The position numbers and the translations under genes are program-made. 64,000 nucleotides of DNA from Agrobacterium tumefaciens. Lineage in GTDB: Bacteria > Pseudomonadota > Alphaproteobacteria > Rhizobiales > Rhizobiaceae. The stretch spans positions 1-64,000 of the forward strand of contig NZ_WJOK01000006.1 of the NCBI RefSeq assembly GCF_009649785.1, written 5' to 3'. Positions 39,224 to 48,408 of this stretch are shown here, one piece after another; within the stretch, counting starts at the first letter, position 1; every line of letters begins with the position of its first letter. The notes beneath the pieces are model-generated. The model was not told the origin of the DNA and made no database searches. It worked only from the letters and a program-made list of their open reading frames with translations.

Positions 39224-41434
39224 ATGCGGATTGCGCCGCGAAACATTGGGGAATATTTGCCGGTCGGGCGTAGAACCGCCGTCGGCGTCGTATTGTCCAC
39301 ATTTGCGCTGGTGCTTCTCATTGTCACCGCGCTGGTCTTGTCTGCTCTGAGCCAGGTCAGGGAAAGGGCGAACTCGCTCGACAATGCCCGCTCGCGAGAG
39401 ACAACGGCGGGCGCCCTTGTCACCTTCCGCGACCAGCTTGGCGCGACGCTGAACGACTACGCCGCCTGGGACGATGCCGCCGACTATGTCTACGCCCCCG
39501 ACAGGTTCGACTGGGTGGCGAGCAATTATGGCGAGATGACGGTCAACAGCGATCTTTTCGATACCGCCGTCGTCCTCGACGAAGACGGCAAGGTCCGCAT
39601 GGCCTACCAGAACGGCAAGCCGGTTGCCTGGAAGCCCCATGACTACTTTGCAGAAGGCCTCAAGGAGATGATCGAACGGGTGCGCTCCATGCGTCCCGGC
39701 ATCGCGTCGCAGGTCACCGGTTTCGTGAAAACCCGCGACGGCGTCGCGGCTACGGGGGTCGCGCTGGTGCGGCTCAAATCCGGGGTCTTGCCTCCGGTCG
39801 GGTCCGAGCGGCGATATCTGATTTTCGCGCGTCATCTCAAACAGGCGACGGTAGACAAGCTGGCCCGCAACTACGTCATCGATGGTCTGCAACTGCAATA
39901 TGGCGACGGACCGGCGACCAACCATGTGGATGTCGTCAATCCGCTTGGCGATGTGCTGGCGCGGCTCGTCTGGCGCTCCCAGCTGCCGGGGGACGTGAGC
40001 TTCCATGAGGCCCGGCCGGTCGTCTTCACGGCACTCGGCATTGCCGGAACGTTCTTTCTCGTACTTCTCATCATCGGTTCGGCGACGCTCGACCGGCTGA
40101 AGGCTGACGAAGCGGCGGCGAGGGAAGAGGCGCTGCGCGATCGTCTGAGCGGGCTCAGCAACCGCGCCGGGCTGTTTTCCAAGCTCAACCGCATGGTGGG
40201 CAAGGCCCGCCACGACAAGACCGATATCAAGCTGCTTTACCTCGATCTTGATGGTTTCAAGGAGATCAACGATTCCTACGGTCACGCTGCCGGCGATCGA
40301 CTGATCAAGGGCGTTGCGGCGGCGCTCAGGGTGCTTGTGCCGGAAGATGCCGTGCTCGCGCGGCTCGGCGGCGACGAATTCGCCATCGCCATTCAGGGCA
40401 ACGACGTGTGGTCGGAAGGCCGCAAGCTCTGCCAGGCGCTGCTCGAACTGTTCACCGAGCCGTTCAGCATCGGCGAGCGTGTGGCGAGCATCGGTTGCAG
40501 CATCGGCACTTCCGTCTCCAGAGCCGGTGATATCAACGGTGAGGAACTGCTGCGCCGCGCCGACATGGCCATGTATCAGGCCAAGGAAAACGGGCGTGGG
40601 CGTTACGTCGCCTACGAGCTGAAAATGGATGCGCTGCGCGAGGAAAAGCTGCAGCTTGAGGCCGATCTGCGTTATGCCATCCTGAATGACGAGATATCGG
40701 TGGTCTACCAGCCGGTCGTCAATGCCGCCACGCGCAGTATAACCGGGGTGGAGGCGCTTGCCCGCTGGCAAAGGCCGGGATACGGCTTCGTGCCGCCGGA
40801 TATCTTCATCGCCGCTGCCGAAACCAGTGGCCTTATCGAGCGGCTCGGCCTGCTGGTGCTGCGCAAGGCCTGCGAGACGGCGGGTCAATGGCCCTCCATC
40901 AAGCTCTCGGTGAATATTTCACCCGTTCAGTTCCGCAATCCGGCCTTTTCCGGCAACGTGGCGGATATTCTCGCTGCCACGCAGACGCCAACCGCAAGGC
41001 TGCGGCTGGAAATGACCGAGGGCTATTTCATCCAGAATCCGGAGCGGGCAAGTGCGGCAATCGACAAGCTGAAACAGCTTGGCCTGCATATAGCGCTCGA
41101 CGATTTCGGAGCCGGTTTCGCCAGCGTCGGATATCTGCGCCGCTTCGGTTTCGACCGCATGAAGATCGACCGGTCGCTGGTCATGGCGCTGGAGCAGGGT
41201 GGGCGGTCGCTGGAAATGTTGCAGGCAACCGTGGCGCTTGCGAAATCTCTCGATATTCCGGTTACGGCGGAGGGCGTCGAGACAGAAGAACAGGCGGCTA
41301 TCCTGCATCTGTGTGGCTGTGACGAATTGCAGGGCTACCTGTTCTCAAAACCCGTCGCCGCTGAAGAGATTACCGCCATGCTGGAGGAGCAGACGGCGCC
41401 GCTGTTTGCGCTTCGGGCAGGGGCAAAAGGGTGA
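39224..41434 (+). CDS. CHASE4-GGDEF-EAL membrane protein (cyclic di-GMP turnover)
   Basis: A 736-aa protein. A first anchor helix (residues about 18-40) precedes a periplasmic CHASE4 sensor (YAAWDDAADYVYAPDRFDWV), then a second helix (residues about 270-295). A GGDEF domain with intact motif LARLGGDEFAIAI and an EAL domain follow; in the latter EALARW, LEMTEGYF, ALDDFGAGFASVGYL, MKIDRSLV and VTAEGVETEEQ are all intact. Both synthesis and breakdown of c-di-GMP are therefore possible. The inhibitory RxxD site before GGDEF is replaced by PEDA. ATG 39224 has GAAGGGG upstream; 39185 is an alternative. Confidence 0.93.
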   Translation: MRIAPRNIGEYLPVGRRTAVGVVLSTFALVLLIVTALVLSALSQVRERANSLDNARSRETTAGALVTFRDQLGATLNDYAAWDDAADYVYAPDRFDWVASNYGEMTVNSDLFDTAVVLDEDGKVRMAYQNGKPVAWKPHDYFAEGLKEMIERVRSMRPGIASQVTGFVKTRDGVAATGVALVRLKSGVLPPVGSERRYLIFARHLKQATVDKLARNYVIDGLQLQYGDGPATNHVDVVNPLGDVLARLVWRSQLPGDVSFHEARPVVFTALGIAGTFFLVLLIIGSATLDRLKADEAAAREEALRDRLSGLSNRAGLFSKLNRMVGKARHDKTDIKLLYLDLDGFKEINDSYGHAAGDRLIKGVAAALRVLVPEDAVLARLGGDEFAIAIQGNDVWSEGRKLCQALLELFTEPFSIGERVASIGCSIGTSVSRAGDINGEELLRRADMAMYQAKENGRGRYVAYELKMDALREEKLQLEADLRYAILNDEISVVYQPVVNAATRSITGVEALARWQRPGYGFVPPDIFIAAAETSGLIERLGLLVLRKACETAGQWPSIKLSVNISPVQFRNPAFSGNVADILAATQTPTARLRLEMTEGYFIQNPERASAAIDKLKQLGLHIALDDFGAGFASVGYLRRFGFDRMKIDRSLVMALEQGGRSLEMLQATVALAKSLDIPVTAEGVETEEQAAILHLCGCDELQGYLFSKPVAAEEITAMLEEQTAPLFALRAGAKG

Positions 41435-41444
41435 TCCGCACTCC

Positions 41445-41472
41445 GTCACCCCGGACCTCAGCCGGGGGCCAG
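41445..41472. repeat. Palindromic repeat, half copy
   Basis: GTCACCCCGGAC-CTCA-GCCGGGGGCC, the same type of arm as at 18314-18341, in the gap between convergent genes. Confidence 0.5.
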
Positions 41473-41544
41473 AGCGATCAAGTCGTTAATCGCGTAAGAG
41501 CCTTCTCACCGTGAAGACGTGCCGTGACTGGATGCCGATCCGCT

Positions 41545-42501
41545 TTAGCGCCCCAGATGGCGCTCGCCGCGCTTCTTTGCCAGTTCGATCTGCTGCTGCC
41601 GGTCGCGGAACCTCTGGCGGTCCTCTTCTGTCCGGTCGTCGTAACAGCTTGGGCAGGACACACCTTCCTCGAACAACGGGGATTGGCGCACCTGCGATGT
41701 GATCGGGTTGCGGCAGGCGTGGCAGAGCTTGTGATCGCCTTCGGCAAGACCGTGGACGACGGAGACGCGCTCGTCAAACACGAAGCAGGCGCCTTCCCAC
41801 AGGCTCTCTTCTTCCGGCACCTCTTCCAGATATTTCAGGATGCCGCCCTTGAGGTGATAGACCTCATCGAACCCCTGTTCCTTCATGAAGGCGGTCGCCT
41901 TTTCGCAGCGGATGCCGCCGGTACAATACATGGCGATCTTCGGCTTGTTGTGCAGGCCGGGATTGTTCTTTACCCAGTCGGGAAACTCGCGGAAGGTCTT
42001 GGTCTTCGGGTCCACCGCGCCCTTGAAGAGACCGATCGCGGTCTCGTAGTCGTTGCGGGTGTCGATGACGATGGTGTCCGGGTCGGAGATCAGCGAGTTC
42101 CAGTCGCGCGGATCGACATAGGTGCCGACAATGCGGTTGGGATCGATATCCGGCACGCCCATGGTGACGATCTCTTTCTTGAGCTTCACCTTCATGCGCA
42201 CGAAGGGCATGTTCGATGCCCGGCTTTCCTTATGTTCCAGCGCCGTAAATTCCGGCTGCGCACGCAGGAAGGCAAGTATGGCGCGCACACCCGCATCGGG
42301 CCCGGCAATGGTGCCATTGATGCCTTCCGCCGCCAGAAGCAGCGTGCCCTTGACGCCGTTTTCCCGGCAAAGCTGAAACAGCTCGTCGCGCAGGCTTTCA
42401 AACCGCGGCAGGCGGGCGAAATGATAAAGCGCAGCCACGAGAAAATCGCCAGTGGGGTGAGGGGCGGCTTCCGGGCGGGGGAGAATGGTGGTGTCGGTCA
42501 T
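41545..42501 (-). CDS. trhO: tRNA uridine(34) hydroxylase, rhodanese-like
   Basis: A 318-aa protein of the YceA/TrhO family. An N-terminal acylphosphatase-like part ([19 protein letters not shown]) is followed by a rhodanese domain with the active-site Cys in [13 protein letters not shown] and a C-terminal Cys-rich region (CHAC and CPSC pairs). TrhO carries out O2-dependent 5-hydroxylation of wobble uridine in tRNA. ATG 42501 ([12 protein letters not shown]) is preferred to an unconserved longer start. It converges on the GGDEF-EAL gene. Confidence 0.9.
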   Translation of the reverse strand: MTDTTILPRPEAAPHPTGDFLVAALYHFARLPRFESLRDELFQLCRENGVKGTLLLAAEGINGTIAGPDAGVRAILAFLRAQPEFTALEHKESRASNMPFVRMKVKLKKEIVTMGVPDIDPNRIVGTYVDPRDWNSLISDPDTIVIDTRNDYETAIGLFKGAVDPKTKTFREFPDWVKNNPGLHNKPKIAMYCTGGIRCEKATAFMKEQGFDEVYHLKGGILKYLEEVPEEESLWEGACFVFDERVSVVHGLAEGDHKLCHACRNPITSQVRQSPLFEEGVSCPSCYDDRTEEDRQRFRDRQQQIELAKKRGERHLGR

Positions 42502-42602
42502 GGGCGCTGAAATACAGTGGCGGCGGTCGCAAATCAATATTTATCCGCCGCTGCCGGTATTTTGAAAATCGTCAAATTCTCAGTCTCTTCGGGCTTTCCG
42601 GT

Positions 42603-43511
42603 CTACTTCGCCGCCTGCCGCCATAAAAGGCCGACGATGCGGCTTTCGGTTCTGGCGGATTCGGAGAAGACTTCGTTTGCCAGCTCAAGGCCATCTCCGC
42701 GCAGCGCCTGCTGCCTCTGAATGATTGCATCGAGAAGCAGAGCCAGTCGCTCGCCATTGCCGAAACGCTCCGGTTCCCGGTCCGCAAAGGCTGCAAGGAC
42801 CGAAAGATCGTGCTCGTGGCCGAGGATGTCGACCAGCCGCTTGGTGTCGGCCCGCTTGGCGCGCATGGCCGATGGCCAGAGGCGGCGCAGAAGGCCGAGA
42901 TGCATCCAGTAGGCCTGGCCCGCCTTGCGCAATTCGTGGAAATGTTCGACGTCGGCCTGCTCATGGCAGTCGGCAAGTGCTTTACGCGCCCTCTTCCTCT
43001 GCTTCGCCCACCCGGTCTTCACCAGCCTTGTCACATCCTTAAGCTCGTCCGGCAGCGACACTGCCTTCAGCTTCTTGCGTGCTTCCTCGCAGCCGGCGAT
43101 GGCGGCCGCAATGGCCTCGTCGAGACCTGCCTCATGTTCGATGGCGTGGTCGCGGCGCTTGCGCAGGACTGCCGCGATCGATCGCAGCGCCTTTCCTTGC
43201 GTCGTGGAGGCCGCGAAAGTCTCGAGATACTCCACCGTCTCCACGAGCGCCGTCGCTTCCCGCGCAAAAGCGAGCGAGCGGGCGATGTCGCGAAAGCGGG
43301 CGTTTTCCTCTCTGCTGAAATCGGGTGCTGCCCTGGCGATGAGGCGGTAGAGGGCGCGCAGCCGCTTGAACCGCTTGCGGGCATCGTGCACCGCCTCATG
43401 GCGCCCGGAAGGCTGGTCGCGAAGGCTGGTTATCGCCTCTTCGATCAGCTCCAGTCCCGCGCGGCGGATTTCATCGTCGAACGGTTTGTTCGGGTCAATC
43501 CTGAAGGGCAT
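42603..43511 (-). CDS. CHAD-domain protein
   Basis: A 302-aa alpha-helical protein. Conserved His and basic residues (HEAVHDARKRFKRLRALYRL, HFHELRKAGQAYWMHLGLL) mark the CHAD fold, which binds inorganic polyphosphate. The start codon lies inside the CYTH gene (17-base overlap), so both are made together. CHAD proteins are found on polyphosphate granules; no ppk or ppx gene is in this window. Confidence 0.88.
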   Translation of the reverse strand: MPFRIDPNKPFDDEIRRAGLELIEEAITSLRDQPSGRHEAVHDARKRFKRLRALYRLIARAAPDFSREENARFRDIARSLAFAREATALVETVEYLETFAASTTQGKALRSIAAVLRKRRDHAIEHEAGLDEAIAAAIAGCEEARKKLKAVSLPDELKDVTRLVKTGWAKQRKRARKALADCHEQADVEHFHELRKAGQAYWMHLGLLRRLWPSAMRAKRADTKRLVDILGHEHDLSVLAAFADREPERFGNGERLALLLDAIIQRQQALRGDGLELANEVFSESARTESRIVGLLWRQAAK

Positions 43512-43983
43512 CCGCCAAGTCTCCGTGGGGACAGTCCATGGCGAGCGACTGGTTGGAGAAGCGACGGTCGCCCGTTACCTCCTTGCCAAGCCAGGAGGGC
43601 AGATCGGGGTTGGCGTTCTCGTCGTCCATCTCTACCTCCGCCACGATCAGCCCCTTGTATTTACCCTCGAAAACATCGACTTCCCAAGTGAATCCACCGT
43701 GATCAACCGTGTGGCGCATCTTCTCGATCACCACGCCGGGGGCGCTGGCCATCAATTCTTCCGCGTCATTCAGTGGAATGGAATATTCATATTCATCGCG
43801 GACGAGCGAACTCGCGCCGATCTTGATGGTCAGTGTCGCGTCAAGCCCGTTGACGATCCTGACCCGGACCGAACGATTTTCCAGCGAGGCGACATATGCC
43901 TGCCGGAAAGCCATGCTACGCGTCACTTCATTACGCCATTCATCGCCTGCAACCAGAAACTTCCGCTCGATTTCCTTGGCCAT
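43495..43983 (-). CDS. CYTH-domain triphosphate tunnel metalloenzyme
   Basis: A 162-aa protein starting MAKEIERKFLV, the ExExK signature of the CYTH fold. Further tunnel residues appear in SVRVRIVNG, KEVTGDRRFSNQSLA and acidic strands. Bacterial members of this small class hydrolyse tripolyphosphate or nucleoside triphosphates; a few make cAMP. Translational overlap with a CHAD gene supports a polyphosphate-related role. Confidence 0.9.
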   Translation of the reverse strand: MAKEIERKFLVAGDEWRNEVTRSMAFRQAYVASLENRSVRVRIVNGLDATLTIKIGASSLVRDEYEYSIPLNDAEELMASAPGVVIEKMRHTVDHGGFTWEVDVFEGKYKGLIVAEVEMDDENANPDLPSWLGKEVTGDRRFSNQSLAMDCPHGDLADALQD

Positions 43984-44154
43984 GCTGTCTCCGTAAACCG
44001 GTGCGCCAGATTATCGCATGAAGACGTCATAAAGAAGCGAATAGATTGAAGTATCTGGATAAAAATGGTCTTGCCATGCCTCGACATCAAGGCCGGGGCA
44101 GGCTAATCGATAAATCGGATTTCAATCGTTTCAATCGCGCAAGGGAGGCTTATC

Positions 44155-44793
44155 TTGGCCCAGGACTCCGAAAAACTGCTCTCCATCCTCAAGCTGCAGC
44201 CAGTCGTGCCGGTGCTGATCGTGGATGATGCCGCTTCCGCCGTGCCGCTCGCGCGCGCTCTGGTCGCAGGTGGCCTGAAGGCAATCGAGATCACCATGCG
44301 CACGCCGGCGGCACTCGATGCCATCCGTGCGGTTGCGGCGGAAGTGGAGGGCGCCCATGTCGGCGCTGGCACCATCCTCAACGCCAAAGATTTCGAGGCG
44401 GCCGCCGAAGCCGGTTCAACCTTCATCGTCAGCCCCGGCATCAACAAAAGCGTGCTGGAAGCTGCGCGCGCCTCCAACGTGCCGCTGCTTCCAGGGGCCG
44501 CCACGGCAAGCGAAGTCATGGCGCTGCGCGACGAAGGCTACAAGGTGCTGAAGTTCTTCCCGGCGGAACAGGCCGGTGGCGCGCCATACCTCAAGGCACT
44601 GTCCTCGCCGCTCGCCGGCACGGTGTTCTGCCCGACCGGCAGCGTCTCGCTGAAGAATGCCAATGACTATCTTTCCCTGCCGAACGTCGTCTGTGTCGGC
44701 GGTTCCTGGGTTGCTCCGCGCGAACTGGTGGCAACGGCTGACTGGGCCGGCATCACCAGGCTCGCTGCCGAAGCCGCAGCACTGCGCGGCTGA
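44155..44793 (+). CDS. eda: KDPG/KHG aldolase
   Basis: A 212-aa class I aldolase that cleaves 2-keto-3-deoxy-6-phosphogluconate to pyruvate and glyceraldehyde 3-phosphate in the Entner-Doudoroff pathway. The Schiff-base Lys is in VLKFFPAEQAGG, and GTILNAKDFEAAAEAGSTF and FCPTGSVSLKNANDYL are conserved. The start codon is TTG 44155, supported by GGGAGG seven bases upstream and the absence of any in-frame ATG near the N terminus. A terminator follows. Confidence 0.94.
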   Translation: MAQDSEKLLSILKLQPVVPVLIVDDAASAVPLARALVAGGLKAIEITMRTPAALDAIRAVAAEVEGAHVGAGTILNAKDFEAAAEAGSTFIVSPGINKSVLEAARASNVPLLPGAATASEVMALRDEGYKVLKFFPAEQAGGAPYLKALSSPLAGTVFCPTGSVSLKNANDYLSLPNVVCVGGSWVAPRELVATADWAGITRLAAEAAALRG

Positions 44794-44810
44794 TCTGCCA
44801 CTTCTTCAAG

Positions 44811-44840
44811 CCCGTTCACGAAGGCGTGAGCGGGTTTGTC
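44811..44840 (+). terminator. Hairpin terminator after eda
   Basis: Ten-bp stem CCCGTTCACG / CGTGAGCGGG (one G-T pair), loop AAGG, followed by TTTGTCATTT. Confidence 0.75.
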
Positions 44841-44903
44841 ATTTGTATTCGTGCCATGGCTCCCTATCTTCCCGTGTAGACTTTACCCTCACAGGAGATT
44901 TTG

Positions 44904-45599
44904 ATGTTCGACGCCAAGAAGCTTCTTGAACAATTCCTCGGCTCACAGGTGCCGGGCCTTTCGGGAAGCGTCCGTGACAGAGCCGGGCAGGCCGCCGATA
45001 TCGCCAAGAACAATCCGATGAAGGCCGGTGCGCTTGCCGCCGCCATTCTGGGCACCAAGACCGGCCGCAAGCTCGCCGGCAATGTCGCCACCATCGGCGG
45101 CGTCGCGGCCATCGCCGGTCTCGGTTATCTCGCCTACAAGAATTATAAATCCGGGCAGGCACCTGAAGTAGCTCCAAAACCCGAGCCGGAGCTTCTCGCC
45201 CCGCCCGCCGATTCCGCCTTCCATCCGCAGTCCCCCGCCCTTTCCAACGATTTTGCGCTGAAACTCATCCAGGCAATGATTGCCGCTGCCAAGGCAGACG
45301 GCCATATCGACGAAAAAGAGCGCGCCAACATCATGGATAAGGTGCAGGTGTCCGGCCTCGACACGGAAGCCGAGCGGTTCCTCGAAAAGGAACTGGCCGA
45401 TCCGCTGGATATCGACGCACTGGTGGCTGCTGCCCGCACAGAGGAGCAGAAGGTGGAAATCTACACCGCCTCGCGTCTTGCCATAGAGGCCGATACGCGG
45501 GCGGAGCGCGGTTATCTCGATCTGCTTGCCGGGCGGTTGGGGTTGCCCGATGCGCTGGTCGATCATATCGAGTCGACGGTGGTGGCGGCGAAGGTTTGA
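44904..45599 (+). CDS. DUF533 / TerB-like protein
   Basis: A 231-aa protein. An N-terminal amphipathic part (FDAKKLLEQFLGSQVPG) precedes one membrane helix (NVATIGGVAAIAGLGYLAYKNY), a Pro-rich linker and a C-terminal helical TerB-like domain (ALKLIQAMIAAAKADGHIDEKERANIM). The last is the DUF533 hallmark, with acidic residues that may bind metal. ATG 44904 follows AGGAGATTTTG. Function is unknown; the terB link is by fold only. Confidence 0.87.
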   Translation: MFDAKKLLEQFLGSQVPGLSGSVRDRAGQAADIAKNNPMKAGALAAAILGTKTGRKLAGNVATIGGVAAIAGLGYLAYKNYKSGQAPEVAPKPEPELLAPPADSAFHPQSPALSNDFALKLIQAMIAAAKADGHIDEKERANIMDKVQVSGLDTEAERFLEKELADPLDIDALVAAARTEEQKVEIYTASRLAIEADTRAERGYLDLLAGRLGLPDALVDHIESTVVAAKV

Positions 45600-45699
45600 G
45601 GTTAGAAGAGGGGGGTGAACCACGCCCCCCTGCCGTATATGCACTGTTGTCATCCAGCCCCGCTTGGCCTAATCCTTCTCCCAGACAATGGGGAAGAGA

Positions 45700-46392
45700 A
45701 TGCGCGATCTGAGTGATTTTAAGGGATGTCCGGCGCCGCAGCCGGTGACGCTGAAGGGCCGTTATGTGACGGCGGAAACGTTTGATCGCGACAGGCATCT
45801 TGCAAGGCTCTGGACTGCGCTTGGTGGTGAGGGGGTCAATGCGCTTCTCAAATATTTCCCGCAAAGCGGCTTTGCCGATGCTGCAGCCTTTGGTGACTGG
45901 CTTGTCAACGCGGGTGATAAACTCAACTGGGTGACATTGGTTTTCGTTGAAAATGCCACCGGTGACGTCGTCGGAATGGCAAGCTACATGCGGCCCGATC
46001 CCGCCAATGGCGTGGTCGAGGTCGGTTCGGTTGCCCATGGCGCCAGGATGAAGCGCTCGCCGCTTTCGACCGAAGCGCATTATCTGATGGCGAAACACGT
46101 TTTCGAGGATCTGGGTTACCGCCGCTACGAGTGGAAATGCCACAATCAAAACGAACCCTCCAAGATCACTGCGAAGCGTTACGGCTTCACCTTCGAGGGT
46201 GTGTTCCGCCAGCACATGATCTCCAAGGGTGCCAACCGCGATACGGCGTGGTTTTCCATGATCGACGGCGAATGGCCGTTGATTGGCAAGGCGTTTGAAA
46301 TCTGGCTTTCGCCGGAGAATTTTACGGCCGATGGCGCGCAGAAGCGCAAGCTTGAGGATATCCGCGCGGAGCTCGCCCATGACCACGCCTGA
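45700..46392 (+). CDS. GNAT-family N-acetyltransferase
   Basis: A 230-aa acetyltransferase of the RimJ/RimL type. The acetyl-CoA region is VVEVGSVAHGARMKRSPLSTEA followed by ALQKHVFEDLGYRRYEWKCHNQN-like sequence and AKRYGFTFEGVFRQH. Such proteins modify protein N termini or small molecules; the substrate is unknown. ATG 45688 is an alternative start. Its stop overlaps the start of the next small membrane-protein gene, implying an operon. Confidence 0.87.
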   Translation: MRDLSDFKGCPAPQPVTLKGRYVTAETFDRDRHLARLWTALGGEGVNALLKYFPQSGFADAAAFGDWLVNAGDKLNWVTLVFVENATGDVVGMASYMRPDPANGVVEVGSVAHGARMKRSPLSTEAHYLMAKHVFEDLGYRRYEWKCHNQNEPSKITAKRYGFTFEGVFRQHMISKGANRDTAWFSMIDGEWPLIGKAFEIWLSPENFTADGAQKRKLEDIRAELAHDHA

Positions 46393-46618
46393 AAAGAAGG
46401 CTGGCTCTGGCCGTAAAGACTGGTCGCCGGGCCTTGCAGCCGCTGGCATCATCCTCGGTTTTGGGCTGGTGTTTTACGTGATGCCGAAAATCATGCTGTG
46501 GCTGGGGGATTATTCGCCCTTTCTTGCCGCAGCTTTTGGCTCGGTGGTGGTGCTGTGCTTTTTCCTGCTATTCTGGCTGCGCGCCCGCTACCAGCGCCGC
46601 CGCGACAGTCAGAACTGA
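46379..46618 (+). CDS. Small two-helix membrane protein
   Basis: A 79-aa protein from ATG 46379, overlapping the GNAT stop by 14 bases. Two hydrophobic segments (AAAGIILGFGLVFYVMPKI and AAFGSVVVLCFFLLFWLRA) are flanked by basic ends (KKAGSGRKDW and RYQRRRDSQN). Family unknown. Its last 10 bases overlap the convergent transporter gene. Confidence 0.75.
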   Translation: MTTPEKKAGSGRKDWSPGLAAAGIILGFGLVFYVMPKIMLWLGDYSPFLAAAFGSVVVLCFFLLFWLRARYQRRRDSQN

Positions 46619-47670
46619 AGCGACGCGCCAAGCAGCATAAGGCCCATCAAAAGCACGAACAGCGCACCGGCAATCTCGATCGCGTGGCTGATGCCCGCTG
46701 CCCTGCGGCTTCCGGGGCCGGCGAAGCGCACGGCAAGCCCCTTGGCCGAGACGGCCATGATGGCAAGCAGCGATACGGTGATGGCGGTACCCAGCGACAT
46801 GGCAAGCACGGAAAGCACGCCACCGAGAAAAATCCCGTTCAAGAGCGCAAAGCTCATGACGATGATGGCGCCGGAGCATGGCCGCAGGCCAACTGCGATG
46901 ATCGCCGACCACGCTTCGTGCAGGCTGAAATTCTTGCCTTTGAGAAGCAGCGGATCGGGCGCGTGCGATTTTCCGCAGGAGACGCAAAGATCACCTGTGC
47001 CGCTATGGGCGTGGTCCGCGAAAACCGGCTTGCCCTGAAACCTGAGGCCCGTGCCCATGCCCGTGGTTCTGACTGCTGTTGCTTCCCCCGCAACGGCGAA
47101 GGCGGCAACAGGTACGCGCCGGATGCGCAGCGACCAGAGCTTGCGTAGCAGAAGCCAGGCGCCGAACAGCGCCACCATGGCAAAGCTGGCGATCTCCATT
47201 GCCTGCGTGGCTTTCGTCATGGTGATGGAGGTGCCGCGCAGCACGAGCCAGGCTGCGACAACGAGGCCGATGGCCATTGCGCCCTGAATAAGTGCTGAAA
47301 TGAAGGAAATGAGAATGCCGCGTTTCAGCTGCGTTTCATTGGCTATCATATAGGAAGAGATGACAGCCTTGCCGTGGCCAGGACCGGCGGCATGAAAGAC
47401 CCCGTATGCAAAGGAGAGGCCAACCAGCGATGCCATGGCCCAATTGTCTTCGCGCATAGCTTTCAGGGCACCGGTCAGCGCCCGGTAGAACATCTGCTGG
47501 TGCACGTTGATCCATTGCATCAGCGGCGCGAACGGCCCGCCAGGGGCGAAGGACGGCTCGGCCGAGCCTATGCCGAGCGGCGATTGCGCATGGGCAGCAC
47601 CTGCCACGGCCAGCACGCAGAGTGCGGCGATGGTCAGGTGTCCGCAAAGGCGCCCGCTTCGGCTCAGCAT
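46609..47670 (-). CDS. NicO-family metal exporter (RcnA/ZevB-like)
   Basis: A 353-aa protein with a signal-like first helix and about six further helices. The hallmark is FAYGVFHAAGPGHGKAVISSYMIANE, whose His residues line the metal path in NicO/RcnA proteins. A Cys/His loop (CVSCGKSHAPD) and GLRPCSGAIIVMSFALLNG follow. It overlaps the DUF1007 gene by seven bases. This pairing is known in Haemophilus as ZevAB, linked to zinc; others are linked to Ni/Co export. The metal here is undetermined. Confidence 0.88.
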   Translation of the reverse strand: MLSRSGRLCGHLTIAALCVLAVAGAAHAQSPLGIGSAEPSFAPGGPFAPLMQWINVHQQMFYRALTGALKAMREDNWAMASLVGLSFAYGVFHAAGPGHGKAVISSYMIANETQLKRGILISFISALIQGAMAIGLVVAAWLVLRGTSITMTKATQAMEIASFAMVALFGAWLLLRKLWSLRIRRVPVAAFAVAGEATAVRTTGMGTGLRFQGKPVFADHAHSGTGDLCVSCGKSHAPDPLLLKGKNFSLHEAWSAIIAVGLRPCSGAIIVMSFALLNGIFLGGVLSVLAMSLGTAITVSLLAIMAVSAKGLAVRFAGPGSRRAAGISHAIEIAGALFVLLMGLMLLGASLQF

Positions 47671-48305
47671 GTCACCTCCAGCCGAGTGGCGAAGAGTTTG
47701 GTCATGTCGGTGCCGGTCGGGTCATTGAAGAAGGCGTCGGTGAGCGAACTCTGGTTTTGTGAGATCACCTCGTCCGGGTCGGGACGCACGACATGGTGTT
47801 TGCAGGCGGCGAGATCCTTGCCGACGGTCGCCAGATCGCCGTCTTTCGCAAAATCGATCGCCGTATACATGGTCGGGTCCCACGCGCCGAAGCTGAGCTT
47901 GCCCTTGATGGAAAGCGGCGTGTTTGGCTTGACGGAAAAGAACATCAGGATCTGCTTGTCCCTGTAGTCCACGTGAATGGTGTCGGGCTTTGCGAAATCC
48001 ACCTGTTTTCCGTTGGCGGTGATGAAGGTGTAGTAGGAATATTCGCCAAGCGATTCACGCACAGTGTTGCCGATTTCGGCCAGCTCATTCTTGTCCAGCT
48101 TCAGGTCGCCGTTCTTGTCGTAATCCATCACCACGCTTGCCGAGAACATCTCGTCGAAACGCCAGATGTTGCGCACCTCCTGGATGGTACCGTTCGGCCC
48201 CTCGACGATTTCCATGCGCGCTTCGGCGAAAATATGCGGATGTGCCGCGGCGGCAACGGGAATGGAGGTCAGGCCAGCCGCAAGGAGCAAAAGTCGTCTG
48301 TTCAT
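47664..48305 (-). CDS. DUF1007 periplasmic protein (ZevA-like)
   Basis: A 213-aa protein with a Sec signal peptide (LLLLAAGLTSIPVAAAAHPH). Mature residues start with the conserved HPHIFAEARMEI, whose two His could bind metal at the free N terminus. An acidic YDKNGDLKLDKNEL segment resembles an EF-hand. DUF1007 proteins accompany NicO exporters; it is the first gene of this two-gene unit. It probably delivers or senses periplasmic metal. Confidence 0.87.
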   Translation of the reverse strand: MNRRLLLLAAGLTSIPVAAAAHPHIFAEARMEIVEGPNGTIQEVRNIWRFDEMFSASVVMDYDKNGDLKLDKNELAEIGNTVRESLGEYSYYTFITANGKQVDFAKPDTIHVDYRDKQILMFFSVKPNTPLSIKGKLSFGAWDPTMYTAIDFAKDGDLATVGKDLAACKHHVVRPDPDEVISQNQSSLTDAFFNDPTGTDMTKLFATRLEVTC

Positions 48306-48408
48306 TATCCGGTCTGTCCTGCCTTCGAATCTCGGAGCTGGATTCTAGCAGAAATTGGGACCGAATTTCGACCTGATATGCGCTTTGGTGATGTGGCTGC
48401 CCTATGTT

